From the NCBI RefSeq assembly GCF_000155595.1, contig NZ_DS989906.1, positions 54,399 through 118,398 on the forward strand: a stretch of 64,000 nt of DNA, read 5' to 3'. This DNA is from Synechococcus sp. PCC 7335. Lineage in GTDB: Bacteria > Cyanobacteriota > Cyanobacteriia > Phormidesmidales > Phormidesmidaceae. A program made the position numbers and the translations under genes. This document shows positions 16,761-25,073 of the stretch, one piece after another. The notes below the pieces were generated by a model. It had not been told where the DNA came from, made no database searches, and was given only the letters and a program-made list of their open reading frames with translations. The stretch's first letter is position 1; each line of letters starts with the position of its first letter.

Positions 16761-16800
16761 GCTTTGCAACGACTTTTTGAAGTTCATTCGGATTCAACCC
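16759..16800 (+). promoter_or_regulatory. Triloop hairpin leader before the 187-residue gene
   Basis: TTGC-TTT-GCAA (16759-16769) starts inside the terminator T tract. A second short stem ACTT/AAGT follows (about 16772-16783). The start codon is 31 nt after the first hairpin. No promoter fits between the terminator and the leader. Confidence 0.5.
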
Positions 16801-17364
16801 ATGACCCATAATCCCATTGTCCCAGACGTAGTTGCCTTGCTACAACAGATGCTATCAGCCGTAGAAGCCCTATCTCAGCCGACTGCGCTCGAAGGCTTCA
16901 GCGACTACAGAAAAGTTGTTTACAGCAACATCACTAAAGGCAACGGCGATGGTTGGTACACGCTCGAAGGTGACAAAGCGATCACGCAGCCACCCGTCTT
17001 CACCGGACGGATACTGCAAATCAGTTTCCCGATGCTTGAGCGTCGCGGCCAGGAAGTTCGCAAGTTTCACCTAACGATGAAAGCCAACGGCAGTGTCTTT
17101 ACCTTCGAGAGCGGCTACGATTGCTTCTTCAGCAAAACGATTCTGGCTACTTGTGCAGCTACTTCACCGGAAGTGCTCTCACAGCCAGTACAGCTGAAGA
17201 CCTACGTGAAGGAGCTGCGAACTGGCGACAAGACGCTCGCCGTTAGTCTGCGCGGTGCCAACAATCAGCTGCTGTCGTCCGAGTGGCAAAACGACGATGA
17301 CTGGAACGCAATTGCAGCGTTGGCGATCGCCAACGTGAACACAGCCAACGGTTGCACTCAATAG
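16801..17364 (+). CDS. Hypothetical plasmid protein
   Basis: 187 residues from ATG 16801 (MTHNPIVPDVVALLQQML); an upstream ATG at 16759 lies in the terminator/leader and is rejected. An N-terminal helix precedes a beta-rich body (VVYSNITKGNGDGWYTLEGDKA, VFTGRILQISFPMLERRGQEVRKFHLTMK, VQLKTYVKELRTGDKTLAVSLRG). No family recognised. It is followed by its own terminator and then the DUF932-like gene. Compositionally it matches its neighbours and contains HIP1-like sites, suggesting long residence in a cyanobacterial replicon. Confidence 0.7.
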   Translation: MTHNPIVPDVVALLQQMLSAVEALSQPTALEGFSDYRKVVYSNITKGNGDGWYTLEGDKAITQPPVFTGRILQISFPMLERRGQEVRKFHLTMKANGSVFTFESGYDCFFSKTILATCAATSPEVLSQPVQLKTYVKELRTGDKTLAVSLRGANNQLLSSEWQNDDDWNAIAALAIANVNTANGCTQ

Positions 17365-17370
17365 ACTGCA

Positions 17371-17419
17371 CCCTCTCTCGATAGCCTCTGAGCTGTTGAG
17401 AGAGGGGTTTCCCTTTTTG
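17371..17419 (+). terminator. Intrinsic terminator after the 187-residue gene
   Basis: Nine-base-pair perfect stem CCCTCTCTC (17371-17379) / GAGAGAGGG (17398-17406) followed by GTTTCCCTTTTTG. Confidence 0.75.
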
Positions 17420-17433
17420 TTCAATTGGACGCC

Positions 17434-17448
17434 CTTTGCTTCGCAAAG
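17434..17448 (+). promoter_or_regulatory. Triloop hairpin leader before the DUF932-like gene
   Basis: CTTTGC-TTC-GCAAAG, a perfect six-base-pair hairpin, 47 nt before ATG 17496. A GGATAA ribosome site lies downstream of it. Confidence 0.55.
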
Positions 17449-17495
17449 ACTATCTGACAAGGGCTTCTCAACGAAGTCCACAACAGGATAAAGAC

Positions 17496-18545
17496 ATGAA
17501 AACTGGAAAATCATTGACCGAGATGGCACAAGCACTTGAGTCTCAGCAATCGCTGAAGAAAGACTTTGTAGCCGATACTCGCGCATTGGAGATGACTACT
17601 ACAGGCCAGCTCGCGATTCCTGACGCTCAGCCATTCAACGTCACACCTCATGCACACCGTCAGATAGGCGATCGCATTGGCATTCCGGCCAAGTATTACG
17701 ACCGGATGCGCGTGGAAGCGCCTCAGCTGTTGCAAGCAAACGTAAACCATTGGTTCCAAGAGCAGCCTGAGCAACGGATGATTCGTACATTAGGGACTGA
17801 TGCTCGTGCATTCTTGAGCCGGCGTTACCGTCGCCTAGACAACTTTGACCTTGCAGAAGCAGTGTTGCCGACATTGCTAGAGATGCAGGGTGCGCGGGTA
17901 GTATCTTGCGAGTTGACCGAAACTCGCATGTATCTGAAGGTAGTCACCGATCGCATTCAGGCCGATGTGAAAGTAGGTGATGCAGTTCAAGCAGGGGTGT
18001 GCATCTCGAACTCAGAGATTGGCATGGGTTCCCTGCGGGTCGAACCACTGATCTACCGCCTGGTCTGCACCAACGGGATGGTCTCACCTGATCGCAGCGC
18101 TCGCAACCGCTTTACCCACCTGGGGAGAGCTGCTGCGGATACCCCTGACGCATACGAGTTGTTCTCAGACAAAACGTTGGAAGCGGATAATACTGCTTTC
18201 TTCCTGAAGGTTCAGGATTTGGTTCGTGACGCGGTAGATCGGACAAAGTTCGAGAAGCTAGTTGCACAGATGCGTGACACGACCGAGCGCCGGATCGAGG
18301 GCAACCCTGTGAAGACGGTCGAAGTACTCACGAGTAAGTTCAAGTTACAACAAGTGGAAAGTTCGGGAGTCCTTCAGCATCTGATTCGAGGAGGTGACTT
18401 GAGTCAATGGGGATTGCTGAATGCAGTTACCCGTACAGCTCAAGACGTAGAATCCTACGACCGTGCAACCGAGCTAGAGGAGCTTGGCTCAACTGTGATG
18501 ACACTGCCCGCTAAACAGTGGAAGCAGCTAGCAACTGTTTCCTAG
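17496..18545 (+). CDS. DUF932-like plasmid/phage protein
   Basis: 349 residues from ATG 17496, preceded by AGGAT; the longer upstream frame begins in the leader and is not conserved-looking. Typical DUF932 pattern: an N-terminal part ending in a helical INxGIPAKYYDRM-like stretch (here RIGIPAKYYDRMR), RTLGTDARAFLSRRYRRLDNFDLAEAVLPTL, then a central domain LRVEPLIYRLVCTNGMV followed by a helical C-terminus. DUF932 proteins are common on plasmids and phages and their biochemical role is not established to my knowledge. It is transcribed in the + strand array and has its own terminator. Confidence 0.8.
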   Translation: MKTGKSLTEMAQALESQQSLKKDFVADTRALEMTTTGQLAIPDAQPFNVTPHAHRQIGDRIGIPAKYYDRMRVEAPQLLQANVNHWFQEQPEQRMIRTLGTDARAFLSRRYRRLDNFDLAEAVLPTLLEMQGARVVSCELTETRMYLKVVTDRIQADVKVGDAVQAGVCISNSEIGMGSLRVEPLIYRLVCTNGMVSPDRSARNRFTHLGRAAADTPDAYELFSDKTLEADNTAFFLKVQDLVRDAVDRTKFEKLVAQMRDTTERRIEGNPVKTVEVLTSKFKLQQVESSGVLQHLIRGGDLSQWGLLNAVTRTAQDVESYDRATELEELGSTVMTLPAKQWKQLATVS

Positions 18546-18562
18546 TTGCCGATAGTAAAGCA

Positions 18563-18595
18563 GCTCACCTGATCATTCAGGTGGGCTTTGCTTTT
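18563..18595 (+). terminator. Intrinsic terminator after the DUF932-like gene
   Basis: Stem GCTCACCTGA (18563-18572) / TCAGGTGGGC (18577-18586), four-base loop, then TTTGCTTTT. Confidence 0.8.
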
Positions 18596-18597
18596 GT

Positions 18598-18638
18598 TTG
18601 CTTTGCAACGACGGACTGAACGAGGCTACGTCCGTCGT
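18598..18638 (+). promoter_or_regulatory. Triloop hairpin plus second stem before the 95-residue gene
   Basis: TTGC-TTT-GCAA (18598-18608) followed directly by a nine-base-pair perfect stem ACGACGGAC (18608-18616) / GTCCGTCGT (18630-18638). ATG is 51 nt after the first hairpin. Confidence 0.6.
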
Positions 18639-18659
18639 AGTCCACCATAGGTACCCAAT

Positions 18660-18947
18660 ATGAGTCGGCATTGCGTTCAGCATAGGAACTATCTCATCTG
18701 CTACGGCTGGGATCCAGTTCCTCCGATGCGTACCTTCTTCATGCAGGTAGTGTCTGAAGACAAGAATCATCCTGAAGAAACCATCTTCGATATCGGTCAA
18801 GGGTTAATCTTCAACGATGCCTTTACCGATATCGATAAGTTTGTTGCAGAATGCTCCAAGCAGTTGAAAGCAGCAGGCATTGATTTCGAGATCTCAGAAT
18901 CGATGCAGTTTCAGTTACTTGATGATTTGTTCGGCATCGGCAGCTAA
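18660..18947 (+). CDS. Small hypothetical protein, paralogue of 26769
   Basis: 95 residues. It aligns along its length with the 94-residue product at 26769: both start MSRH, share GWD-P-TFFMQV, an acidic stretch, (I/V)FDIG, a TEID/TDIDKF helix, and end (F/Q)LL(D/N)D-x-x-GIG. Two beta strands with FFMQV and FDIG then a helical C-terminus are predicted from pattern. No known family recognised. Both copies have a triloop leader, so gene and control region were probably duplicated together. Confidence 0.75.
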   Translation: MSRHCVQHRNYLICYGWDPVPPMRTFFMQVVSEDKNHPEETIFDIGQGLIFNDAFTDIDKFVAECSKQLKAAGIDFEISESMQFQLLDDLFGIGS

Positions 18948-18950
18948 CCA

Positions 18951-18992
18951 GAGACCCCCTTGCCAGTAGAGGACTGGCAAGGGTCTCCTTTT
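18951..18992 (+). terminator. Strong terminator after the 95-residue gene
   Basis: Fifteen-base-pair stem GAGACCC(CC)TTGCCAGT / ACTGGCAAGGGTCTC (18951-18987) with two bulged C, followed by CTTTT. Confidence 0.85.
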
Positions 18993-19002
18993 GCTTTGCA
19001 AA
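18990..19002 (+). promoter_or_regulatory. Triloop hairpin leader before the 110-residue gene
   Basis: TTTGC-TTT-GCAAA, overlapping the T tract of the preceding terminator, 29 nt before ATG 19032. Confidence 0.55.
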
Positions 19003-19031
19003 GAGCGCCTGATGTTTTTGGTTCATTGGAA

Positions 19032-19364
19032 ATGTATACAACTGAAACACGAATTAGAAAGCCACAGGCAACCAGCTCTAACACCGCTAAGACTCACTTC
19101 AACCGTATCAAGCAGCTCGCTCACGGTTTCGGTATGACGGCGATGATTCCCTACTACATCCAGACGCAACCGGAAGGCGAACAGAAGGCTTTGCTGCGGT
19201 ACTCCAAACGCTGGTTGTTGCGGTACTGGGATCAGAAGACGCTGAAGCTCAAGCAGCCGTACTACCTCGCTCTTATCGGTGAGCTGAACGATCTCCCGCT
19301 GCATTTATCCGTTGCCAACTATGCCTGCTACCAGGAGCGGATCGCAGCGAGTCACCCCTACTAA
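19032..19364 (+). CDS. Basic hypothetical protein
   Basis: 110 residues from ATG 19032 (MYTTETRIRKPQATSSN). An in-frame ATG-like start at 18960 would place translation inside the terminator of the previous gene, so it is rejected. The protein is basic (about one residue in five is K/R) with a helical middle (KTHFNRIKQLAHGFGM) and a tail rich in Tyr and Leu (WLLRYWDQKTLKLKQPYYLALIGELNDLP). Basic charge and small size suggest nucleic-acid binding, but that is only inference. No family recognised. Confidence 0.65.
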   Translation: MYTTETRIRKPQATSSNTAKTHFNRIKQLAHGFGMTAMIPYYIQTQPEGEQKALLRYSKRWLLRYWDQKTLKLKQPYYLALIGELNDLPLHLSVANYACYQERIAASHPY

Positions 19365-19396
19365 AGCTGCTTATTGATCGCCCTCTGAGCGCAATA

Positions 19397-19436
19397 ACAA
19401 CCTACTCGGCATCGTGCCGGGTAGGTTGTCTTTTTC
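19397..19436 (+). terminator. Strong intrinsic terminator
   Basis: Fourteen-base-pair stem ACAACCTACTCGGC / GCCGGGTAGGTTGT (19397-19429), loop of five, followed by CTTTTTC. Confidence 0.9.
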
Positions 19437-19543
19437 ATTGCAGAGGAGAATCGCATAACGTGGTTTTGAACCCTTAACTTTTTTGACGGATACAATTTGT
19501 CCTTTTCCTAATGAGTATGATGAAACCACAAACCGAGGTAACT

Positions 19544-19840
19544 ATGAGCAAACGAGTAAACCCGCTACATGGCCGTGCTGCCGAACTGAACGAATACGCG
19601 ACGAGCGACCTATCTGTTGAAGAACAGCTAGCGGGTGGCGCGAGTATCGATGACCTGGTAGATGCAGGCGTTCTTGATGATGATATTGATCGGGATAGCA
19701 ATCATGAATTCACGCCAATGCCAACAGAAGAAGAGATGGCTGCAAGAGAGGCAGCAGCTTACCAAGGACCACCTCTGTCAACAGAGGAACAGTTCGCGTA
19801 TATAGAAGCGTATTTTGCGGCTTACGATGCGCTTACTTAA
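19544..19840 (+). CDS. Acidic hypothetical protein, relative of 27915
   Basis: 98 residues from ATG 19544, chosen for the GAGGTAACT ribosome site just upstream; the frame is open to ATG 19511. Very acidic (DLSVEEQLAGGASIDDLVDAGVLDDDIDRD). The stretch DL(S/P)VE(E/D)xLAGxAxxD is shared with the 74-residue protein at 27915. It is the last gene before the RNA-polymerase-like gene (36 bp gap), so the two are probably cotranscribed. Strong acidity and small size are typical of anti-DNA-binding or DNA-mimic proteins, but no such family is recognised here. Confidence 0.6.
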   Translation: MSKRVNPLHGRAAELNEYATSDLSVEEQLAGGASIDDLVDAGVLDDDIDRDSNHEFTPMPTEEEMAAREAAAYQGPPLSTEEQFAYIEAYFAAYDALT

Positions 19841-19876
19841 ACTGCGGTTATCAGAAGGCCCACACTTTATTAGCAA

Positions 19877-22800
19877 ATGATTCAGGCCGACCAGTTTGAT
19901 ATCAAGACGGGTAAGCCCATTCAGGTTGTTATTGATGGGCAATGGCAACCCGCTATTAAACAAATCGAGAACTCTTATCTTGAATACTGGTGCCAAACTA
20001 ACCACATAGATACCGAAAGACGCTTCTCAGTAGCTCAGTTCTACGAGAGCGTTCACGATGCGGATCGCCTTCAGTTGGAAGCAGAAGGTAGGTATTTGGT
20101 CTGTAGCAATGGTAGTGAAGGATTATTCACCGACTATCAGACCGCGCAGCTGATGACGCTAGGTAGCGAGACGGTTGCACCGATCTATGCAGATAACAAA
20201 GAGGCCGCGCATAATGGTGGCAAAGAGGCCGCGCATAACGCGGTTGCCTATGGCAGCTTAGTAACTTCAGACGGGTTTGCGTCTACAACACTCTCGTCAG
20301 CGCGTATTCTCGTGATTGACGACCAGGAGAGACCACCCGGTAGTGAGCATTTAGCAGCGCTCTATGACAAGATGGGCGACGGTACGATGCTTGTCTCTGA
20401 GCGGACGATGCAGTCGTTACTGACAGTCGAAGAGAAAGAACAGATTGCGCTTAAAGCTGCCCAGGCCAATGCCTCTATCGATGCAGCGGAACAGCAGGAA
20501 AGGACGCTAGCACGGCGTAGTGTCTATCAGTTTAGAGCGGCGAGTCCTAGCTTGCCCGGTATCGCCAAAGGTACGGTGTCGAGTAGTCGATGGTGTGAGC
20601 GACTAGAGGTAGATGCGATTATCTCTGTTAGCGACATCAAAGGCGATGATGGCCGCTTCTCGAAACCAGGTATTCAGAAAGTTCCTGATTTCTGGATCAA
20701 TCGAAAAGCGATGGCTAAGTACGGCCAGCAGACCGTAGGCCCGCAGGTGAAGTACACCATACCCAAGGCAACCCGGCACGAGATCAACCCGATAGTCCAA
20801 GAGAAAGCCGAACAACTAGCGGCGGTTGCGGATGACTACGATGCGCTCAGTCAGCGCTACCTAGAACAGAAGGACAAAGAGAACCTACGACCCTACCAAG
20901 ACAACGAGTCTGAGTCGTCCGGCCCGAGTCAACCAGACTGGCTATACAACGCGCTATCTGCCGATACGTTTGGACAACTAAGCGATGAGGCGCATATTGT
21001 CAGAGGCTTGAACCGACATGTCTCCGGCGAATGGAAGCGGTTGGCTACGAATGGTACGTCGGTCCCCTCAGCGATGGCCCAGCACCACAGCCAGTTGAAG
21101 CCGTGGGAAGTCTGTAACAAAGACCTACCGCACGGGGCTATCGTGGCGTACTATCGCTCGCCCTTCCCGAATGTTGGGGCAGCAGCGATCGCCATCAACA
21201 ACAGAGAGATTATTCAAGAGCAGGACAAAGAAGCGTTCGCTAAGCAGGGTGTCGCCTATCTACCACCGTATACAGCAAAGGAAGTAGCAATCACCGACTT
21301 TGATGGTGACCTGAACGGTTTTTTTGTCGGCTACACGGCGACGGTAGAGAACCTGCCAGAAAAGCTGCGAGACGAGCTAGCGGATGTAGAAGACCTAGAA
21401 CCAGATCAGCAGTACGGGTATGCTCGTGATTTGTTCGAGGAGATGATCGAACGCTACGAGCAGGAGAAAGCTGAAGTGATAGCACCTGCTGACTATCCGA
21501 TGGCAGTAAAAGAGTTTATCGAGAAGAACGCACCAGACGTTAAGCCGCCGCAGGTTGTCAAGCAGAAGAAAGAGAAACACAGTTGGCGAGAAGGTGAGAC
21601 GTATTCAGCGGCAACCTGGCGGGCATGGAGTATTACCGCAGACAACCCGACTGGAATGGTAGCGAACGCCTGTATGTCGTTGCAGGCACTCGCGAACGAA
21701 CTAGAGTATGCGCCTGAGTCAAGAATGCAGTCGCTTCTCCATCGAACATCTGAGCACTTCTCTAAGGTACTCAAGCAAGCAGACCTACCCACAGACCATA
21801 AGGACAAGATCCACATTCCTAGTGACGAGTGGCTATCTTCTCAGGGCTTTTCTGGTTCATACAGGGAGAAGATTGCAAAGATAGCAGGTTCTAGTGGAGA
21901 GTTGAATAAGTTCCTAGAGCCACAAGCAAAGGAAAAGTTTATTGAAGAGTCTCTAGATCGTGCCTCCTTCTTTCTATCAGAAGTGGCAAACGGCCCTGGT
22001 AGCGTCAATCTACAGACAGCGGTAGATACTGCCAAAAGTGCTAAGGGCATCAATACTGAGGTTCACGACTTCATGAAAGCGCTGCGCTACAGTGAGGACC
22101 ACTTTAGGAAGCATCGAAAGAGTACATGGCTCTATAAAAACGGCAAAGGCATGCCAACAAATCTCGAAGAACCCGTATCGTGGGGCGCTGAGCTAGTCAA
22201 CGAACAGTACGATAGTGCGGTTCTACAAGAGAGAAGGAACGAGGCGTTTCAAGATCTCTTCCCCAAAGGAGAGACCCCCCAACAGCGCCGCCGAGCCGAC
22301 GAGATTATCCAAACGTCTAACCATCTAACGGGACAGGCAAAAGAAAATAAGGATAGACACCGCGAGCGTCGAGCTGAGGATCATCGGCCTACGGTACAGG
22401 TAATCGCAGCGGGTAACCGTCAGCTCACGTTGCAGAATATAGATGATACTCAGGGCAGTTTCCCTTGGCGTAGCGAAGGCGCACAGCCGCACTGGTCGAT
22501 TAGAATTACCCACAACAGTGAAGCGAAAGCGGCGGGTAAACGCTTTCCCGCCGAACTGAGAGTAGTCGATGCCAAAGGCCAGCGCCGCACTGAACCAATG
22601 GGCTATGTAGATGCCGCCTCAGCTAAACGCTTCAAGTTAGAGGAACGCTTCGAGAAATCTAGCTCATTAGTCATTCAGGCTCCGCATCTGACCACGCAGG
22701 TACCGTGGGCACAGCAGAACGATTCCAAGCTAATCTACGCGCAATTGGACCAGTACCTAGACCAAGCGTTTGCAGTACCAGAAGGGAAAGACCCGCAGGT

Positions 22801-23935
22801 ACATGAAAAAGAGCAGGCGGTCGCACTATGGCGAAAGTCCGTAGGTGGACGCAATCTGGTGATGCAGCACTTCCCAGAGCAATTAGAGAGGCAGCTGCAA
22901 TCGTTCTCTACCTTACTATCACGGGTCGAGAACTCGACTGCGCTGGTAGCGGATGGGCCGCGTACTGTACAGTTCGCTACGCACGAGTTCATCAATCAGA
23001 AGCAACAGCGCGTACAGAGAAAGTCAGTCTCCGTAGCCGAATCGACTGGCGAGTTTCAGCACCTGGGCTATATCTCGAATGCGGTAGAGCGAGTCTTGCC
23101 CGAAGGACATACCTTTATGGCAGCTTTCGATAGTGTGTACAACAAAGATGGCAGTCTTGCTACCGTTGTGCGGATGCACCTGATGGAGCTGCCGACGATA
23201 GAACAAACGCCCGCAGAGATGGCTGCGATGAGTGAAGGGCGTCGGCATCTAACGCTTGATGGTGAACCTTACGCTGAGTACGGCATTCGTGCAGGCGATA
23301 TCCTGATTGCCCAAGCCGAAGACAGCAGAGAACAAGTTGCGCTTCGGGTGCAGGGCCAGCACATTTTAGATGAGAAACTAGCGGCTAAGCCTGGTGCGAT
23401 CCAGCGTTGGGCCGAGGCGGAAAAGTCTGTCTCTAGTCCGTTCTTCGATCAGCTGACACAAGCGCGAGTTGAAGGTAAAGAGCTATGGGGGTTAAACGTA
23501 CAGCCGCTTGGTACCTATGAGCGCGGTCGGATACAACCGTTTGAAACGGCAGTAGAACAACCCGCGCAGTTGACTGTGGCCTCTCAATCTCCACCGATCC
23601 AGACGCAACCTACCAAAGCTCAAGAGATGGTCAATCAACCCTCTGGAGTGATGGCAGCGATCGCCGCTCGTGGGGTTAGCCAGCAACCTGCTAATACTCC
23701 CCAGCCGACTAGACAATCGGGCGTAGCGACAGGGGTGATGGCCGCACTCTCGCGCAACAACCCGAAGTGGCAGCAGCAGTTGCAGCAGGCAGAGCAAAGT
23801 ACAACCGATAAGCCTAGCAAGCAGACCAACAAAGCGGTATCGAACCAGCCGCCGAAAGCACGACCTCGATCTATCAAGCGCGGTCAGTCAGCGAAGAAAG
23901 CTCAGAAGCAGAAGGATAGCGGTATGGGCTATTAG
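19877..23935 (+). CDS. Putative two-barrel (DPBB) RNA polymerase-like protein
   Basis: 1352 residues. Seen: TDFDGD at residues 473-478, matching the DxDGD/NADFDGD signature with which the beta'-type double-psi barrel of RNA polymerases binds catalytic Mg (D474, D476, D478). About 45 residues before it is YYRSPFPNVG (R427-S-P), in the position of the beta' NRAP motif. The upstream half has MGDGTMLVS (167-174) and QFRAASPSLPGIAKGT (218-233), resembling the first barrel of QDE-1/YonO-like polymerases, where a G-K-G lysine is catalytic (K231 here). Residues 560-1000 are helical. The C-terminus is Q/P-rich with a repeated SGVMAA motif and a basic tail. Known: this fold is shared by cellular RNAP, eukaryotic RdRP and phage YonO. 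Inferred: a plasmid-encoded transcriptase or primase. ATG 19877 is the first in frame, 36 bp after the acidic gene. Confidence 0.65.
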   Translation: MIQADQFDIKTGKPIQVVIDGQWQPAIKQIENSYLEYWCQTNHIDTERRFSVAQFYESVHDADRLQLEAEGRYLVCSNGSEGLFTDYQTAQLMTLGSETVAPIYADNKEAAHNGGKEAAHNAVAYGSLVTSDGFASTTLSSARILVIDDQERPPGSEHLAALYDKMGDGTMLVSERTMQSLLTVEEKEQIALKAAQANASIDAAEQQERTLARRSVYQFRAASPSLPGIAKGTVSSSRWCERLEVDAIISVSDIKGDDGRFSKPGIQKVPDFWINRKAMAKYGQQTVGPQVKYTIPKATRHEINPIVQEKAEQLAAVADDYDALSQRYLEQKDKENLRPYQDNESESSGPSQPDWLYNALSADTFGQLSDEAHIVRGLNRHVSGEWKRLATNGTSVPSAMAQHHSQLKPWEVCNKDLPHGAIVAYYRSPFPNVGAAAIAINNREIIQEQDKEAFAKQGVAYLPPYTAKEVAITDFDGDLNGFFVGYTATVENLPEKLRDELADVEDLEPDQQYGYARDLFEEMIERYEQEKAEVIAPADYPMAVKEFIEKNAPDVKPPQVVKQKKEKHSWREGETYSAATWRAWSITADNPTGMVANACMSLQALANELEYAPESRMQSLLHRTSEHFSKVLKQADLPTDHKDKIHIPSDEWLSSQGFSGSYREKIAKIAGSSGELNKFLEPQAKEKFIEESLDRASFFLSEVANGPGSVNLQTAVDTAKSAKGINTEVHDFMKALRYSEDHFRKHRKSTWLYKNGKGMPTNLEEPVSWGAELVNEQYDSAVLQERRNEAFQDLFPKGETPQQRRRADEIIQTSNHLTGQAKENKDRHRERRAEDHRPTVQVIAAGNRQLTLQNIDDTQGSFPWRSEGAQPHWSIRITHNSEAKAAGKRFPAELRVVDAKGQRRTEPMGYVDAASAKRFKLEERFEKSSSLVIQAPHLTTQVPWAQQNDSKLIYAQLDQYLDQAFAVPEGKDPQVHEKEQAVALWRKSVGGRNLVMQHFPEQLERQLQSFSTLLSRVENSTALVADGPRTVQFATHEFINQKQQRVQRKSVSVAESTGEFQHLGYISNAVERVLPEGHTFMAAFDSVYNKDGSLATVVRMHLMELPTIEQTPAEMAAMSEGRRHLTLDGEPYAEYGIRAGDILIAQAEDSREQVALRVQGQHILDEKLAAKPGAIQRWAEAEKSVSSPFFDQLTQARVEGKELWGLNVQPLGTYERGRIQPFETAVEQPAQLTVASQSPPIQTQPTKAQEMVNQPSGVMAAIAARGVSQQPANTPQPTRQSGVATGVMAALSRNNPKWQQQLQQAEQSTTDKPSKQTNKAVSNQPPKARPRSIKRGQSAKKAQKQKDSGMGY
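20197..20238 (+). repeat. 18-bp tandem-type repeat within the polymerase-like gene
   Basis: CAAAGAGGCCGCGCATAA occurs at 20197-20214 and 20221-20238, period 24 bp, encoding KEAAHN twice. A recent in-frame slippage duplication. Confidence 0.8.
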
Positions 23936-23951
23936 CTGTGTGAATCTAGGC

Positions 23952-24368
23952 TCATCGAAGAATTGCGCTTCTTGGATCTAAAGCTTCCTGATGTTCGAGC
24001 ATACAGAAAGGGCAACGGCAATCCTTACTCGTAGGAAATTGCTGGATAACTTCTACAGAAGGCAGTTCAACAATTTTTCCTGTACCAGTATTTTCTACAA
24101 ATATTTTGTAAGCAAACTGGCCGTCAACTTCGGCTTCACATACCATTCCCGGCCATTCTGCATACTCGTTATAGGTGTAGTAGGATTTCTCATTTTTATA
24201 AGAGTAAAATAAAGCCTCACCAGTTGGTCGGACTACTATACATCCTACCAGTCGCCCTTTTACTGAGGGTGTTGGTTGTGGTTGACCTGTCTCTTCGCTA
24301 TCCGTTGATGGTTCAATTTGCATTGAGCCGATTCGAGACTTCCTTTTAAGAAAATTCCACTGTCTCAT
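23952..24368 (-). CDS. Hypothetical protein with CRCPFC motif
   Basis: 138 residues on the minus strand, convergent with the polymerase-like gene. A polar, Pro/Thr-rich N-terminus (residues 15-40) is followed by a beta-rich domain (GRLVGCIVVRPTGEALFYSYKNE, GMVCEAEVDGQFAYKIFVENTG) and, near the end, CRCPFC, a possible metal or redox site. No signal peptide. AT-rich compared with neighbours (about 23950-24370), suggesting a separate origin. No family recognised; ATG 24320 (MQIEPSTD) is an alternative start. Confidence 0.6.
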   Translation of the reverse strand: MRQWNFLKRKSRIGSMQIEPSTDSEETGQPQPTPSVKGRLVGCIVVRPTGEALFYSYKNEKSYYTYNEYAEWPGMVCEAEVDGQFAYKIFVENTGTGKIVELPSVEVIQQFPTSKDCRCPFCMLEHQEALDPRSAILR

Positions 24369-24437
24369 ATTTTGCGTCTAGGCTCAGGTATCAGCCTTTT
24401 GAAAGTAGTATGGGCCCTTAGAGGATTTAGCTGAAAA

Positions 24438-24908
24438 TCAACTAGGAGAAGAAGTCAATTTTTTAAAATAAGCAGACGTAATATCGCATGCACCGATGAA
24501 AGCAATTAGGCACAGCATAGCGAAGGTAGCCGCAGATAACAGCGGATATAAACTCTCACTAACATTCATGAATATTTCTTTTACTTGATCGGCTAATCCA
24601 TTCCAGACAAAGATAACCATCAGGCCACCACAAACCGCCAGAGCAAATGATGCCAGGTAATAGAGCAGTAGCAGAGTTCTATTCTCTTTCTTTACTTCTG
24701 CTTCCTCTAGATCTTCTTCCGAATAACCTTTGGCTACATCAATTAGACCGAATAAAAAATAGCCCCCGTAGCTAGCTGTCATCCAATACTCCACCTGGGC
24801 AAGAAAGACTTCTTGTCCAAGTCTTGAAGCGACGACTGCTACGGGCATAAGAAGGACAGCGAAGAGATAGAACCAGCGAGTTCCCGATGTCAGACGTAGA
24901 TTTATCAT
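24438..24908 (-). CDS. Four-helix membrane protein, unknown
   Basis: 156 residues with four hydrophobic segments (about 11-28, 42-60, 80-103 and 122-145). The loop between the second and third segments is charged (YSEEDLEEAEVKKENR). No motif recognised. AT-rich like the neighbour at 23952 and on the same strand, 69 bp upstream of it, so the two may be cotranscribed. It could be an immunity- or exclusion-type membrane protein, but nothing in the sequence proves that. Confidence 0.65.
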   Translation of the reverse strand: MINLRLTSGTRWFYLFAVLLMPVAVVASRLGQEVFLAQVEYWMTASYGGYFLFGLIDVAKGYSEEDLEEAEVKKENRTLLLLYYLASFALAVCGGLMVIFVWNGLADQVKEIFMNVSESLYPLLSAATFAMLCLIAFIGACDITSAYFKKLTSSPS

Positions 24909-25033
24909 TTACTCAAAAATTTCTACCTTCTAAACATACTTATGATGGTTCAAGAAGGCTCGACAAATCATAAAATTTAACTACGCTTATCGTTTGCCCA
25001 TAGCAGATTTCTATGAGCGAACAGTTCGTGGCC

Positions 25034-25067
25034 GTGCTTTGCACAGACCTAATGACGAATTAGGTCT
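25034..25067 (+). promoter_or_regulatory. Two-hairpin leader before the 163-residue gene
   Basis: GTGC-TTT-GCAC (25034-25044) followed immediately by the nine-base-pair stem AGACCTAAT / ATTAGGTCT (25045-25067). ATG 25074 is seven bases further, so the second stem sits where a ribosome would bind. Confidence 0.65.
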
Positions 25068-25073
25068 TTCATC

